DNA of 18,948 nt from Clostridiaceae bacterium (GTDB lineage: Bacteria; Bacillota; Clostridia; Oscillospirales; Acutalibacteraceae), in the NCBI GenBank assembly GCA_016292785.1, contig JAEDFL010000033.1:1-18948 (forward strand), read 5' to 3'. The translations under genes and the position numbers were made by a program. Positions 1 through 6,195 of this stretch are shown piece after piece. The notes under the pieces are model-generated. The model was not told where the DNA came from. It made no database searches and saw nothing but the letters and a program-made list of their open reading frames with translations. Within the stretch, counting starts at the first letter, position 1, and every line of letters starts with the position of its first letter.

Positions 1-430
1 CGAGAACAGCACATTCATAGAAGCCCGAACCGATTGCAAGTCCCATGCAGGCGGAGGCCCAGAGTCCTGCGGCTGTGGTAAGACCCTTTATCTCCTGACG
101 TCCTGTCAGAATGATTGTACCTGCACCGAGAAAGCCGATGCCGTTGATGACCTGAGCGCCGAAGCGTGAAACGTCTGTTTTGATGCCGACAGCTTCGGAA
201 ATATCCTTCCATACGGTAATCAGAAGCTCGTTTTCATATTGGCTGAGTATCATTGTCAATGCTGCGCCGAGGCAAACTATCATATATGTACGGCTGCCTG
301 CGGCTCTGTGTTTTTGACCTCTTTCAAGTCCGATCAGACCGCCGAAGAAAACAGAAAGAAGTATCTTTATAACAAGCGCAGTCATACTTACTCCGCGGAT
401 CGGATCAAAAAAGGGGATGAGCGAATCCAT
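1..430 (-). CDS. MgtC/SapB family membrane protein (3' end outside window)
   Basis: My translation of the minus strand from the ATG at 430 stays open for 143 codons to the window edge, so the C-terminus is missing. Residues 30-38 read GGLIGLERG and residues 97-107 read GIGFLGAGTII; both are hallmarks of the MgtC/SapB membrane domain, with hydrophobic helices around 17-35, 48-62 and 93-108. Known members are inner-membrane proteins tied to growth in low magnesium, acid resistance and, in some pathogens, survival in macrophages; many Firmicute homologues have no assigned role. The start is supported by GGAGG seven bases upstream; an internal Met at residue 16 is a weaker alternative. A consensus promoter and a leader hairpin lie upstream. 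The family call is firm; the physiological role is not known. Confidence 0.9.
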   Translation of the reverse strand, partial: MDSLIPFFDPIRGVSMTALVIKILLSVFFGGLIGLERGQKHRAAGSRTYMIVCLGAALTMILSQYENELLITVWKDISEAVGIKTDVSRFGAQVINGIGFLGAGTIILTGRQEIKGLTTAAGLWASACMGLAIGSGFYECAVL

Positions 431-457
431 TTGCCTTACCTCCGTCAATAAATTATC

Positions 458-485
458 GCGGACGTGAAATTGTTATCACGTCCGC
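458..485 (-). promoter_or_regulatory. Perfect 10-bp inverted repeat in the mgtC-family leader
   Basis: GCGGACGTGA at 458-467 and TCACGTCCGC at 476-485 are exact reverse complements separated by 8 bases. The dyad lies between the predicted transcription start near 496 and the ribosome binding site, so it would be transcribed as a GC-rich hairpin in the 5' leader. No T-run follows it on either strand, so it is not a normal intrinsic terminator. It could be an RNA control element or a DNA operator just downstream of the promoter. Confidence 0.75.
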
Positions 486-502
486 CATAAATATGATATT
501 CA

Positions 503-531
503 ATTATACTATAATTTGTTATTACAGTCAA
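503..531 (-). promoter_or_regulatory. Sigma-A-type promoter for the mgtC-family gene
   Basis: On the minus strand, TTGACT (531-526) and TATAAT (508-503) are separated by exactly 17 bases. This is 11 of 12 consensus positions at ideal spacing. Transcription would start near 496, giving a leader of about 65 bases that contains the hairpin at 458-485. Confidence 0.85.
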
Positions 532-537
532 GGAATT

Positions 538-565
538 TTGTCGGATTTATTGGTAAAAATATTAT
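538..565 (+). promoter_or_regulatory. Possible promoter for the small gene at 591
   Basis: TTGTCG (538-543) and TATTAT (560-565) are 16 bases apart. The start site would fall near 572, leaving a leader of about 19 bases that still contains the AAAGGA ribosome binding site of the gene at 591. It lies back to back with the mgtC-family promoter. The match is moderate and the region is AT-rich. Confidence 0.45.
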
Positions 566-590
566 AAAAAATGAAAAAAGGACGATTTTT

Positions 591-812
591 ATGAATGATG
601 AAAAGGGTAAGGTATATTTACAGATTGATGAAGCTGTTCTGAGCGAGCCGGAAAACTGCGCCGAGATCCTGCATAAATACGGGACTTATGAGCTTCAGCC
701 CACGTCGGCAACCGAAAACGATTTTCCGAAAATCGCTCAGGGACTTGCCAAAAAAGAGAACAGAAAGAAATTTAAGGATCCCGACACGGGTGAGGATAAG
801 CATATTTTTTAG
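591..812 (+). CDS. Small protein of unknown function (73 aa)
   Basis: A 73-residue protein beginning MNDEKGKVYLQID and ending with a Lys/Asp-rich tail (KKENRKKFKDPDTGEDKHIF). I do not recognise a family. It has no signal peptide or membrane helix, so it is probably cytosolic. The ATG at 591 was chosen over an upstream in-frame TTG at 516 because AAAGGA (577-582) sits 8 bases before it and because the upstream extension overlaps the predicted promoter. It stands alone between a divergent mgtC-family gene and a repeat-rich gap. Base composition and codon use resemble the neighbours, which supports a real gene, but no function can be given. Confidence 0.65.
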   Translation: MNDEKGKVYLQIDEAVLSEPENCAEILHKYGTYELQPTSATENDFPKIAQGLAKKENRKKFKDPDTGEDKHIF

Positions 813-858
813 ACTTTAGATTTTAGATATTTAATTTTTAAATTTAAATGATTTTTTC

Positions 859-881
859 CGGCTTCCTTGTGTAAAGGGAGC
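859..881. repeat. Palindromic repeat module, AAGGGAGC type (copy 1)
   Basis: GCTTCCTT (861-868) pairs with AAGGGAGC (874-881) with one G-U pair and the loop GTGTA. It is an inverted near-copy of the module at 1115-1135. Confidence 0.6.
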
Positions 882-939
882 AGAAATAGACATCATATTT
901 TATAGTTTTATCGTTCAACGTATTTATAATCTATTTCAG

Positions 940-959
940 CCTTCCCTTTGAGGGGAAGG
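940..959. repeat. Palindromic repeat module, GGGGAAGG type (copy 1)
   Basis: CCTTCCC (940-946) pairs with GGGAAGG (953-959). It is followed by a GAGGCGGATGAGG tail (971-983) that corresponds, inverted, to CCACCTCATCACCGCC before the module at 1231-1250. Confidence 0.6.
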
Positions 960-990
960 TGCCGAGGAACGAGGCGGATGAGGTGCAAAA

Positions 991-1026
991 TTAGATGTTA
1001 GACAGTAGATGTTAGATATTAGATGA
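991..1026. repeat. Imperfect tandem TTAGATG heptamers
   Basis: Successive units TTAGATG, TTAGACAG, TAGATG, TTAGATA and TTAGATG run head to tail. Related TTAGA/TCTAA words appear at the flanks (812-829 and 1175-1198), so the same simple motif recurs across the repeat cluster. Confidence 0.55.
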
Positions 1027-1095
1027 GGAAATTTATAGTTTATATAAACCCTAAAAGATAAACTAAAAAATAAGTTTTTTGTCAATCCCTCAGTA

Positions 1096-1136
1096 ACGAC
1101 CTTCGGTTGTGCCAGCTCCCTTTACACAAGGGAGCC
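1096..1136. repeat. Palindromic repeat module, AAGGGAGC type (copy 2)
   Basis: GCTCCCTT (1115-1122) and AAGGGAGC (1128-1135) form a perfect 8-bp stem with loop TACAC. A smaller hairpin, ACGACC-TTC-GGTTGT, lies directly before it at 1096-1110. It is the inverted counterpart of 859-881. Confidence 0.65.
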
Positions 1137-1216
1137 GGATAATTTCATCGAAATTTGAAGCCTTTACATCTGAAGTCTAATGTCTAAAATCTAAAGTCAA
1201 ACTTTCCACCTCATCA

Positions 1217-1250
1217 CCGCCTACGGCGGAGCTTCCCCTCAAGGGGAAGC
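1217..1250. repeat. Palindromic repeat module, GGGGAAGC type (copy 2)
   Basis: Two adjacent perfect hairpins: CCGCC-TAC-GGCGG (1217-1229) and GCTTCCCC-TCAA-GGGGAAGC (1231-1250). The arrangement is the inverted counterpart of the module at 940-983. Confidence 0.65.
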
Positions 1251-1314
1251 CTTGCATAGTCTCATCAAAGTTTAAAGTTTTATCGTCTGAAATCTGAAAA
1301 AAGTTTAATTAACA

Positions 1315-1349
1315 CAAAAAATCCGACCCTTGAAAAACAAAGGTCGGAT
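1315..1349 (-). terminator. Intrinsic terminator of the secreted-protein gene at 1363-2349
   Basis: ATCCGACC (1321-1328) and GGTCGGAT (1342-1349) form a perfect 8-bp stem that can extend inward past one mismatch. Read on the minus strand it is followed by six T residues (1321-1316), just after the stop codon at 1363. A shorter T-run on the plus side (1353-1357) may allow weak action on plus-strand transcripts as well. Confidence 0.85.
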
Positions 1350-1362
1350 GAATTTTTAGAAA

Positions 1363-2349
1363 TCAATACTTATATGTATTTTTCTGTGTCCATGCGCCGT
1401 GAACGGTTGCAGACGGCTTGAGACCGATTACGTTAGCTGTACCAGTACCGTTGAGGGGCTGGTCGATGGAGCTTGAAACAAGAGTGCCGTTTGCGCTTAC
1501 GGTTGCCTTGATTGTGACTCCAGGATAGTTCATATCAGCCTGAATGATTTTGATAGGTCCGAGGTCAACGCTTGCAAGATCAAGGGGAGCAGCACACTGT
1601 GAAACATACTTAGCCTTGGGATTCTGTAAGGTTGTCTTTTCAGCGATCGTTACAATCGTTACAACGTAGTTTGAACCGCTCTTAACGATGCTTGCGGTCT
1701 TAACGCCTGCCGCCTCAAGCTTTGACTTGGGAAGATAGTCGATTGCCTTTGTCTTGTCGGAAGCAACGCCGTTTGTAAAGGACTTGGACTCTGTGCTCGG
1801 CTTAGCATACTTTGAAAGAACGTTTTCGTTGATGATCTTCTTGAGCGTGTCGCTGTCAGGCTTCATAGTATCAACAACGATAGAAATATTCTCGGTCTTT
1901 GTAACTGAGAGCTTAGCGGCTTTTGCCGTGTTCTTGATAGCGTTGTTGTAATAATCAACGATCTGAGCCTTGCTGTATTTGGTGGGATCCGCAGCTGTGC
2001 TTCCTGCCGAACCGCCGGTAGTGCTGCCTGTAGATGCAGAGCCTGTTGAAGCCGAACCGCTGTCGGTTGTACCTGCGTCTGCGCTTGCGCTTGCGTCTGC
2101 TGCAGGATCGCTTGCGTCAGGAGCTGCTGTGTCGTCTGTCGGTACTGCCGACTGATCGTCTGCAACCGGTGTCGTGTCGTCGCCGCCGGCTGTTGATCCT
2201 GCGCCTGTTGAGGAAGCCTGAGCCGCCGGTGTGAGCTTCGCAACATCAACCATTGCCGTTGTGTATTTGCCGATTGCAAGCGTAGAGCATACGCATACGG
2301 CGACAACGCAGAGCAAAGCTGTTACTGATTTGATTACTGTCTGTTTCAT
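1363..2349 (-). CDS. Secreted or membrane-anchored protein of unknown function with a low-complexity linker
   Basis: A 328-residue protein. Residues 1-30 form a hydrophobic export segment after a short basic N-terminus; no standard lipobox is clear, so it may be cleaved or remain as a membrane anchor. Residues about 40-122 are nearly all Ser, Thr, Ala, Gly and Asp, a flexible extracellular linker. The C-terminal domain (about 123-328) starts with an amphipathic helix (KYSKAQIVDYYNNAIKNT) and continues as an alternating beta-rich region ending WTQKNTYKY. I do not recognise this domain. The ATG follows a G-rich ribosome binding site (GGGGG) at ordinary spacing. The gene has its own promoter and terminator, so it is probably monocistronic. 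A role at the cell surface is inferred only from architecture. Confidence 0.8.
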   Translation of the reverse strand: MKQTVIKSVTALLCVVAVCVCSTLAIGKYTTAMVDVAKLTPAAQASSTGAGSTAGGDDTTPVADDQSAVPTDDTAAPDASDPAADASASADAGTTDSGSASTGSASTGSTTGGSAGSTAADPTKYSKAQIVDYYNNAIKNTAKAAKLSVTKTENISIVVDTMKPDSDTLKKIINENVLSKYAKPSTESKSFTNGVASDKTKAIDYLPKSKLEAAGVKTASIVKSGSNYVVTIVTIAEKTTLQNPKAKYVSQCAAPLDLASVDLGPIKIIQADMNYPGVTIKATVSANGTLVSSSIDQPLNGTGTANVIGLKPSATVHGAWTQKNTYKY

Positions 2350-2369
2350 TGTTAAAACCCCCGTTTTTT

Positions 2370-2398
2370 ATAATAATAGCTTTTGCTATTGAAACCAA
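2370..2398 (-). promoter_or_regulatory. Promoter with a palindrome in its spacer, for the gene at 1363-2349
   Basis: On the minus strand, TTGGTT (2398-2393) and TATTAT (2375-2370) are 17 bases apart, directly after the stop of the upstream gene. The spacer contains AATAGC-AAAA-GCTATT (2390-2375), a perfect 6-bp dyad that could be an operator or a short hairpin. Confidence 0.5.
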
Positions 2399-2689
2399 TC
2401 ACATATTTATAACTATGACTGCGCATATGATGCACAGAACAACCATTATAAAGTTCAGATTTCCCGAAATATAGTTTTCTTTTTTCTTATGTATTCCGTC
2501 AAGCAGAACAACCGAAGCAATCGCAAGAATGAATATTGCGAAAAAGATGGGTGTATATTTTCCGAAAAACATTGAAATAAGGAATGCCAGAAAAGATATC
2601 ATCGAAAATATCGTGACAATAAGCCACGGAATCGTTATCTTTTCCGAAAAAAATCCGTTGTCGGAATTATTATTTTTTTTGTCGCTCAA
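2399..2689 (-). CDS. Small integral membrane protein, unknown function
   Basis: A 96-residue protein with a polar N-terminus (MSDKKNNNSDNGF) and three predicted membrane helices at roughly 19-41, 44-65 and 76-95; the loop between helices 2 and 3 is basic (HKKKEN). No family was recognised. It begins with TTG: GAGGT lies 8 bases upstream, and no in-frame ATG comes before the first helix is well under way. A near-consensus promoter lies upstream. It is followed on the same strand by the secreted protein at 1363-2349, which appears to have its own promoter, so a functional link is not established. The length, composition and regulatory signals support a real gene. Confidence 0.7.
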   Translation of the reverse strand: MSDKKNNNSDNGFFSEKITIPWLIVTIFSMISFLAFLISMFFGKYTPIFFAIFILAIASVVLLDGIHKKKENYISGNLNFIMVVLCIICAVIVINM

Positions 2690-2712
2690 GACCTATCACC
2701 TCTGTTTATAAA

Positions 2713-2741
2713 ATAATATCAAAAAATTTCTTTTTCGTCAA
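2713..2741 (-). promoter_or_regulatory. Sigma-A-type promoter for the small membrane protein gene
   Basis: On the minus strand, TTGACG (2741-2736) and TATTAT (2718-2713) are 17 bases apart. Transcription would begin near 2706, about 17 bases before the TTG start and just upstream of the GAGGT ribosome binding site. Confidence 0.75.
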
Positions 2742-2820
2742 GATTCAATTATTATTGACAGCGTATACATATTGCACAAATTTCAGCATAAAATTCTGTT
2801 TAAATTTAAAGATATAATCT

Positions 2821-2849
2821 GTGACTTTTCAGCTATTATATGTTATAAT
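2821..2849 (+). promoter_or_regulatory. Extended -10 promoter of the phoH-mutS2 operon
   Basis: TGTTATAAT (2841-2849) is a perfect extended -10. GTGACT (2821-2826) lies 17 bases before the hexamer and matches four of six -35 positions. Transcription would start near 2856, about 59 bases before the phoH start. It is divergent from the promoter at 2713-2741. Confidence 0.7.
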
Positions 2850-2914
2850 ACTTATGTGAACAAAAATTTTTATTGATAATTTATAAAATATTACCGAAAG
2901 GCGGAGGTTATCGT

Positions 2915-3880
2915 TTGTTTGAACAGGTAATAAATTTTGAACGAATGGAACAGGCGGTCAGTCTTTTCGGCAGCTTTGACGAGAATATCAAGTACATAGA
3001 GAAGAAGTACGGGGTATCAGTCGTCTGCCGGGGAGCCGAGATGAAAATCAGCGGAGAAGCGGAAAATGTTTCTCTTGCCGTCAGAGCTATAAACGGACTG
3101 CTTGATCTTATAAATAAAGGCGAATCGCTTAACGAGCAGAATGTACGCTATGTCACCTCGCTTGTTGACGAGGGCGACGAGGATCAGCTCAAGGGTATGA
3201 ACGGCGACTGTATATGTATGACGACAAAGGGCAGACCTGTCAAGCCCAAAACTCTCGGTCAGGAAAAATACGTTCAGGCTATCAGGGACAATACAATAGT
3301 CATCGGCGTAGGTCCTGCCGGAACGGGAAAGACCTATCTTGCCGTTGCAATGGCTGTCAGCGCTTTCAGAGCCAAGGAGGTCAACAGGATCATCCTCACA
3401 CGTCCTGCGGTTGAGGCAGGCGAAAAGCTCGGTTTTCTTCCCGGTGATCTTCAGCAGAAGGTCGATCCGTATCTGCGTCCGCTTTATGACGCACTTTTCG
3501 ATATGCTCGGAGCAGAAAACTTTCAGCGTTATCAGGAGAGGGGAAACATAGAGGTTGCTCCTCTTGCTTATATGAGAGGACGTACGCTTGACGACAGCTT
3601 TATAATCCTTGACGAGGCTCAGAACACGACCACCGAGCAGATGAAAATGTTCCTTACACGTCTCGGCTTCAACTCGAAGATGGTTGTCACGGGCGATGTA
3701 ACCCAGATTGACCTGCCCGACGGAAAACGTTCGGGACTTGTCGAGATCACAAAGATACTCAAAAATGTTGAAGATATCAAAACAGTCAAATTTTCAGAGA
3801 AGGATGTTGTACGTCACAAATTAGTGCAGGATATCATAAGGGCGTATGAAAAATATGAGGAGGCAAAGAAAAGACGATGA
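2915..3880 (+). CDS. phoH: PhoH family ATPase (YbeZ-like)
   Basis: A 321-residue PhoH/YbeZ protein. The N-terminal part (about 1-90) resembles the KH-like RNA-binding region of the family. The ATPase domain has Walker A GPAGTGKT at about 133-140 and Walker B FIILDEAQN at about 228-236. YbeZ proteins are cytosolic P-loop ATPases that act with YbeY in ribosomal RNA maturation and quality control; the exact reaction is not settled. The TTG at 2915 was chosen because GGAGG (2903-2907) sits 7 bases before it; an upstream in-frame TTG at 2873 would place that site inside the gene. It heads the operon, and its stop overlaps the ybeY start in ATGA, as expected for partners. Confidence 0.95.
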   Translation: MFEQVINFERMEQAVSLFGSFDENIKYIEKKYGVSVVCRGAEMKISGEAENVSLAVRAINGLLDLINKGESLNEQNVRYVTSLVDEGDEDQLKGMNGDCICMTTKGRPVKPKTLGQEKYVQAIRDNTIVIGVGPAGTGKTYLAVAMAVSAFRAKEVNRIILTRPAVEAGEKLGFLPGDLQQKVDPYLRPLYDALFDMLGAENFQRYQERGNIEVAPLAYMRGRTLDDSFIILDEAQNTTTEQMKMFLTRLGFNSKMVVTGDVTQIDLPDGKRSGLVEITKILKNVEDIKTVKFSEKDVVRHKLVQDIIRAYEKYEEAKKRR

Positions 3881-4383
3881 CTGATAAAATAAAGGTTATA
3901 ATTACAAACGACCAAAAGGAAATTAAAATACCGACTGGCGTGAGGATGCTCATTCGACGCTGCTGTAATGCCGTGCTTATCAACGAGCATTTTGAAGGCT
4001 CTGCGGAGATAAGCGTACGCTTTGTTGACGATGAAATCATTCATGAGCTTAACCGTGAATACAGACACGTTGACCGCAGTACGGACGTGTTGTCCTTTCC
4101 TCTCGGCGAGAACGGTGTTTATGACATCAACCACGATACGGGCGCAAAGATACTCGGCGATATTGTGATCTCTATGCAGCACGCAGTTATGCAGGCTGAG
4201 CTTTACGGTCACTCGCTTCAGCGTGAGATAGCTTTCCTCACGGTACACTCAATGCTTCATCTCCTGGGCTACGACCACGAGGCAGAGGGACTTGAAAGGG
4301 TCCGTATGCGTGAAAAGGAGGAGGCTGTTCTCACACAGCTCGGACTCAAGAGGAATGACAGCTACTACACGGAGGAAAACTGA
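3877..4383 (+). CDS. ybeY: Endoribonuclease YbeY (rRNA maturation factor)
   Basis: A 168-residue UPF0054 metalloprotein. The zinc site HSMLHLLGYDH supplies His124, His128 and His134; most family members have Gly where this one has Ser125. STDVLSFPL, before the centre of the protein, is the other conserved block. YbeY is a single-strand-specific endoribonuclease needed for 16S rRNA 3'-end processing and 70S quality control. The start overlaps the phoH stop by four bases (ATGA), with GGAGG upstream, and the last base of its stop is the first base of the era ATG. The dgkA and cdd genes that sit between ybeY and era in Bacillus are absent here. Confidence 0.96.
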   Translation: MTDKIKVIITNDQKEIKIPTGVRMLIRRCCNAVLINEHFEGSAEISVRFVDDEIIHELNREYRHVDRSTDVLSFPLGENGVYDINHDTGAKILGDIVISMQHAVMQAELYGHSLQREIAFLTVHSMLHLLGYDHEAEGLERVRMREKEEAVLTQLGLKRNDSYYTEEN

Positions 4384-5270
4384 TGACCAAAACCGCATTT
4401 ATCGCCATTGTCGGCTGTCCGAATGTCGGCAAATCTTCAATTCTTAACCGACTTTTAGGACAGAAGATTGCGATTGTTTCGGAAAAGCCTCAGACAACCA
4501 GAACAAAGATAATGGGTGTGCTTACGGAGGGCGATACTCAGCTCGTTTTTACCGACACTCCCGGCTTTCACAGACCGAGGACTAAGCTCGGCGAAAAGAT
4601 GGTACAGGCTGTTTCCGACAGCGTTGCAGGAGTTGACGCCTGCCTTTTCGTCGTTGAGCCTGAGGGAGAGCTGAGACTTGCCGAGCTTGAACTGATTGAA
4701 AAATTCAAGAAGATGAAAATGCCCGTTATCCTTGCGATAAACAAGGTTGATACGCTTCCCGACAAGGAGGTGCTGATGGCGAGAATATTTGAGCTTTCCA
4801 AGGTATATGATTTTGAAGCGATTGTTCCTATCTCCGCTCTCAGGGGTATCAACACCCAGGAGCTTCTTGAAGAGCTTAAAAAGCTTGCCGAGGAAAGCGT
4901 ATTTTTCTTCCCCGAGGACACTCTGACCGATCAGCCCGAACGTGTTATTGCGGCGGAGATGATCCGTGAAAAGATACTTAGAAATCTTGACAAGGAAATT
5001 CCGCACGGAGTTGCCGTCAGCATTGAAAAAATGCGTGAACGTGAGGACTCCGACATCATGGATATAGAGGCAGTAATTTACTGTGAAAAGGACAGCCACA
5101 AGGGCATTATAATCGGCAAAAACGGAGCGATGCTCAAGCGTATATCCACCAGGGCGAGGGAGGATATGGAAAAATTCTTTCAATGTCATATCAATCTCCG
5201 CTGTTGGGTTAAGGTCAAAGAGGGATGGCGCAACCGTGAGGGATTGATCCACAATTTCGGCTTGGACTGA
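4383..5270 (+). CDS. era: GTPase Era
   Basis: A 295-residue Era GTPase, close to the usual length of about 300. The GTPase domain shows G1 GCPNVGKS (11-18), the QTTRTK switch region (37-42), G3 DTPG (58-61) and G4 NKVD (120-123). The C-terminal KH domain includes GIIIGKNGAMLKRIS from about residue 241. Era binds the 3' end of 16S rRNA and assists 30S assembly in the cytoplasm at the membrane face. It follows ybeY directly (TGATG overlap) and precedes the yqzL-like gene and recO, the standard Firmicute arrangement. All key residues are intact. Confidence 0.97.
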   Translation: MTKTAFIAIVGCPNVGKSSILNRLLGQKIAIVSEKPQTTRTKIMGVLTEGDTQLVFTDTPGFHRPRTKLGEKMVQAVSDSVAGVDACLFVVEPEGELRLAELELIEKFKKMKMPVILAINKVDTLPDKEVLMARIFELSKVYDFEAIVPISALRGINTQELLEELKKLAEESVFFFPEDTLTDQPERVIAAEMIREKILRNLDKEIPHGVAVSIEKMREREDSDIMDIEAVIYCEKDSHKGIIIGKNGAMLKRISTRAREDMEKFFQCHINLRCWVKVKEGWRNREGLIHNFGLD

Positions 5271-5348
5271 TTGCAGACTTATTTTACCTTTGTAAAAAAT
5301 AATAATCATCTGATCCCTGCAAATACTTTATTTGGAGGGATCATATAT

Positions 5349-5537
5349 ATGAAAAACAGTTATAAGGATCTTGCCGCATGGGATAAATTTGCATCGAGCG
5401 GAAAGATCTGCGATTACTTGCAATACAAGCATATTTCGGTACAGGAGAACGCAGATGAAGTTTCGGACAGACGGATTGATAATCAGGGAACAGCAGACGG
5501 GGGAGGACGACCGTCTGGTGACTCTGCTTACCCGTGA
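5349..5537 (+). CDS. YqzL-like small protein, overlapping recO
   Basis: A 62-codon frame beginning MKNSYKDLAAWDKFASSG. The stretch AWDKFASSGKICDYLQYK (10-27) fits the pattern of the YqzL family (Trp-x-x-Phe-x-x-x-Gly-x-Ile-x-x-Tyr-Leu-x-Tyr-Lys), short proteins of unknown function encoded between era and recO in Bacillus and relatives. A strong GGAGG lies shortly before the ATG, about 80 bases after era. The last 83 bases overlap the start of recO in another frame, so about 27 C-terminal residues, Gly/Asp/Arg-rich and less protein-like, are encoded over recO. The family is usually shorter (about 45 residues). Gene position and the Trp-Phe-Tyr pattern make this a probable real gene; the function is unknown. 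Confidence 0.72.
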   Translation: MKNSYKDLAAWDKFASSGKICDYLQYKHISVQENADEVSDRRIDNQGTADGGGRPSGDSAYP

Positions 5538-6195
5538 CCACGGAGTTATCCGAGCCTTTGTCAGAGGGGCAAAGAGGATAAAAAGCCGTTCACAGAGCGC
5601 AACTCAGCTCTTTGCTTACGGCAGCTATGTCATTTACAGGGGCAGGGACGCTTATTCCGTTGACGAGGCTCAGCCAAAGGAGATTTTCTTTGACCTCAGA
5701 AACGACATCGAGGCTCTCTCGCTTGCCCAGTATTTCTGCGAGCTTTCGGGCGAGCTTGCTCCGGTTGAGGACGATGCGGACGAATTTCTCCGCCTTATCC
5801 TCAATGCCCTACATATGCTGATGAATAAAAAAAGACCTCAGCCGATGCTAAAAGCTATTGTCGAGCTGAGATTGCTGTGTCTGGCAGGATATATGCCGGA
5901 TCTTGTTGTCTGCGGAGACTGTGAGGAGGAATATGACGGCGATTTCCTTTTCAGTCCCGTAGAGGGAAGAATTTTCTGCGGGAAATGCCGTGACAACCAC
6001 ACGGGAATAATGCTTCCTGCCGGTGTGCTCAGAGCGATGAGACACATCTGTTACAGCGAGGACGATAAGCTGTTTTCTTTCAGCCTCGGCGAAGAAAATA
6101 CCGAGCTTTTAAGCTCGGTGACGGAACGTTTTCTTTTGTTGCAGACTTCAAAAAGATTTAAAACTCTGGATTTTTATAAAGTGATGAAAGGATGA
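5455..6195 (+). CDS. recO: DNA repair protein RecO
   Basis: A 246-residue RecO. The N-terminal OB-fold (MKFRTDGLIIREQQTGEDDR and onward to about residue 80) binds DNA; the remainder is the helical domain with a zinc finger, Cys153-x2-Cys156 and Cys175-x2-Cys178, typical of Firmicute RecO. With RecR it loads RecA on SSB-coated single-stranded DNA in gap repair and recombination. AGGAG 8 bases before the ATG at 5455 fixes the start; a longer in-frame version from 5371 would lie wholly over the yqzL-like gene and lacks family features. The gene ends in an ATGA overlap with mutS2. Confidence 0.94.
   Translation: MKFRTDGLIIREQQTGEDDRLVTLLTRDHGVIRAFVRGAKRIKSRSQSATQLFAYGSYVIYRGRDAYSVDEAQPKEIFFDLRNDIEALSLAQYFCELSGELAPVEDDADEFLRLILNALHMLMNKKRPQPMLKAIVELRLLCLAGYMPDLVVCGDCEEEYDGDFLFSPVEGRIFCGKCRDNHTGIMLPAGVLRAMRHICYSEDDKLFSFSLGEENTELLSSVTERFLLLQTSKRFKTLDFYKVMKG

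Larger units (their letters stand above)
812..1250. repeat. Intergenic palindromic-repeat cluster in a 550-base gene-free stretch
   Basis: The region 813-1362 has no convincing gene. It holds four hairpin modules (859-881, 940-959, 1115-1135, 1231-1250) and Leu/Arg-like TTAGA-type simple repeats, outlined by a 16-bp inverted repeat at 812-827 and 1183-1198 (GACTTTAGATTTTAGA). Two modules of the type AAGGGAGC and two of the type GGGGAAG(G/C) occur in mirrored order. I recall similar GGGGAAGG-type palindromes scattered between genes in gut Clostridia such as Faecalibacterium and Ruminococcus, but could not search for copies. It may be a non-autonomous mobile element or several overlapping repeat insertions. 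No transposase is present. Confidence 0.6.

Noticed and set aside
571..594. Seven-codon frame MKKGRFL whose stop overlaps the ATG at 591
   Set aside because: It has no ribosome binding site and would start at or before the predicted transcription start; its bases also supply the ribosome binding site of the real gene.
991..1250. Possible CRISPR array
   Set aside because: Repeat units are short, imperfect and unevenly spaced, with no unique spacers of constant length and no cas genes.
1863..2306. Alternative frames over the low-complexity linker of the secreted protein
   Set aside because: They arise because repetitive GC-rich linker codons lack stops in other frames; their translations are Gln/Leu/Arg-rich repeats without a start signal.
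2755..2760. TTGACA as a -35 for phoH
   Set aside because: No -10 hexamer lies 16-18 bases downstream; the extended -10 at 2841-2849 is the better promoter.
4455..5309. Minus-strand open frame of 284 codons
   Set aside because: It lies antisense to era, which has all GTPase and KH motifs intact; the frame shows no family features.
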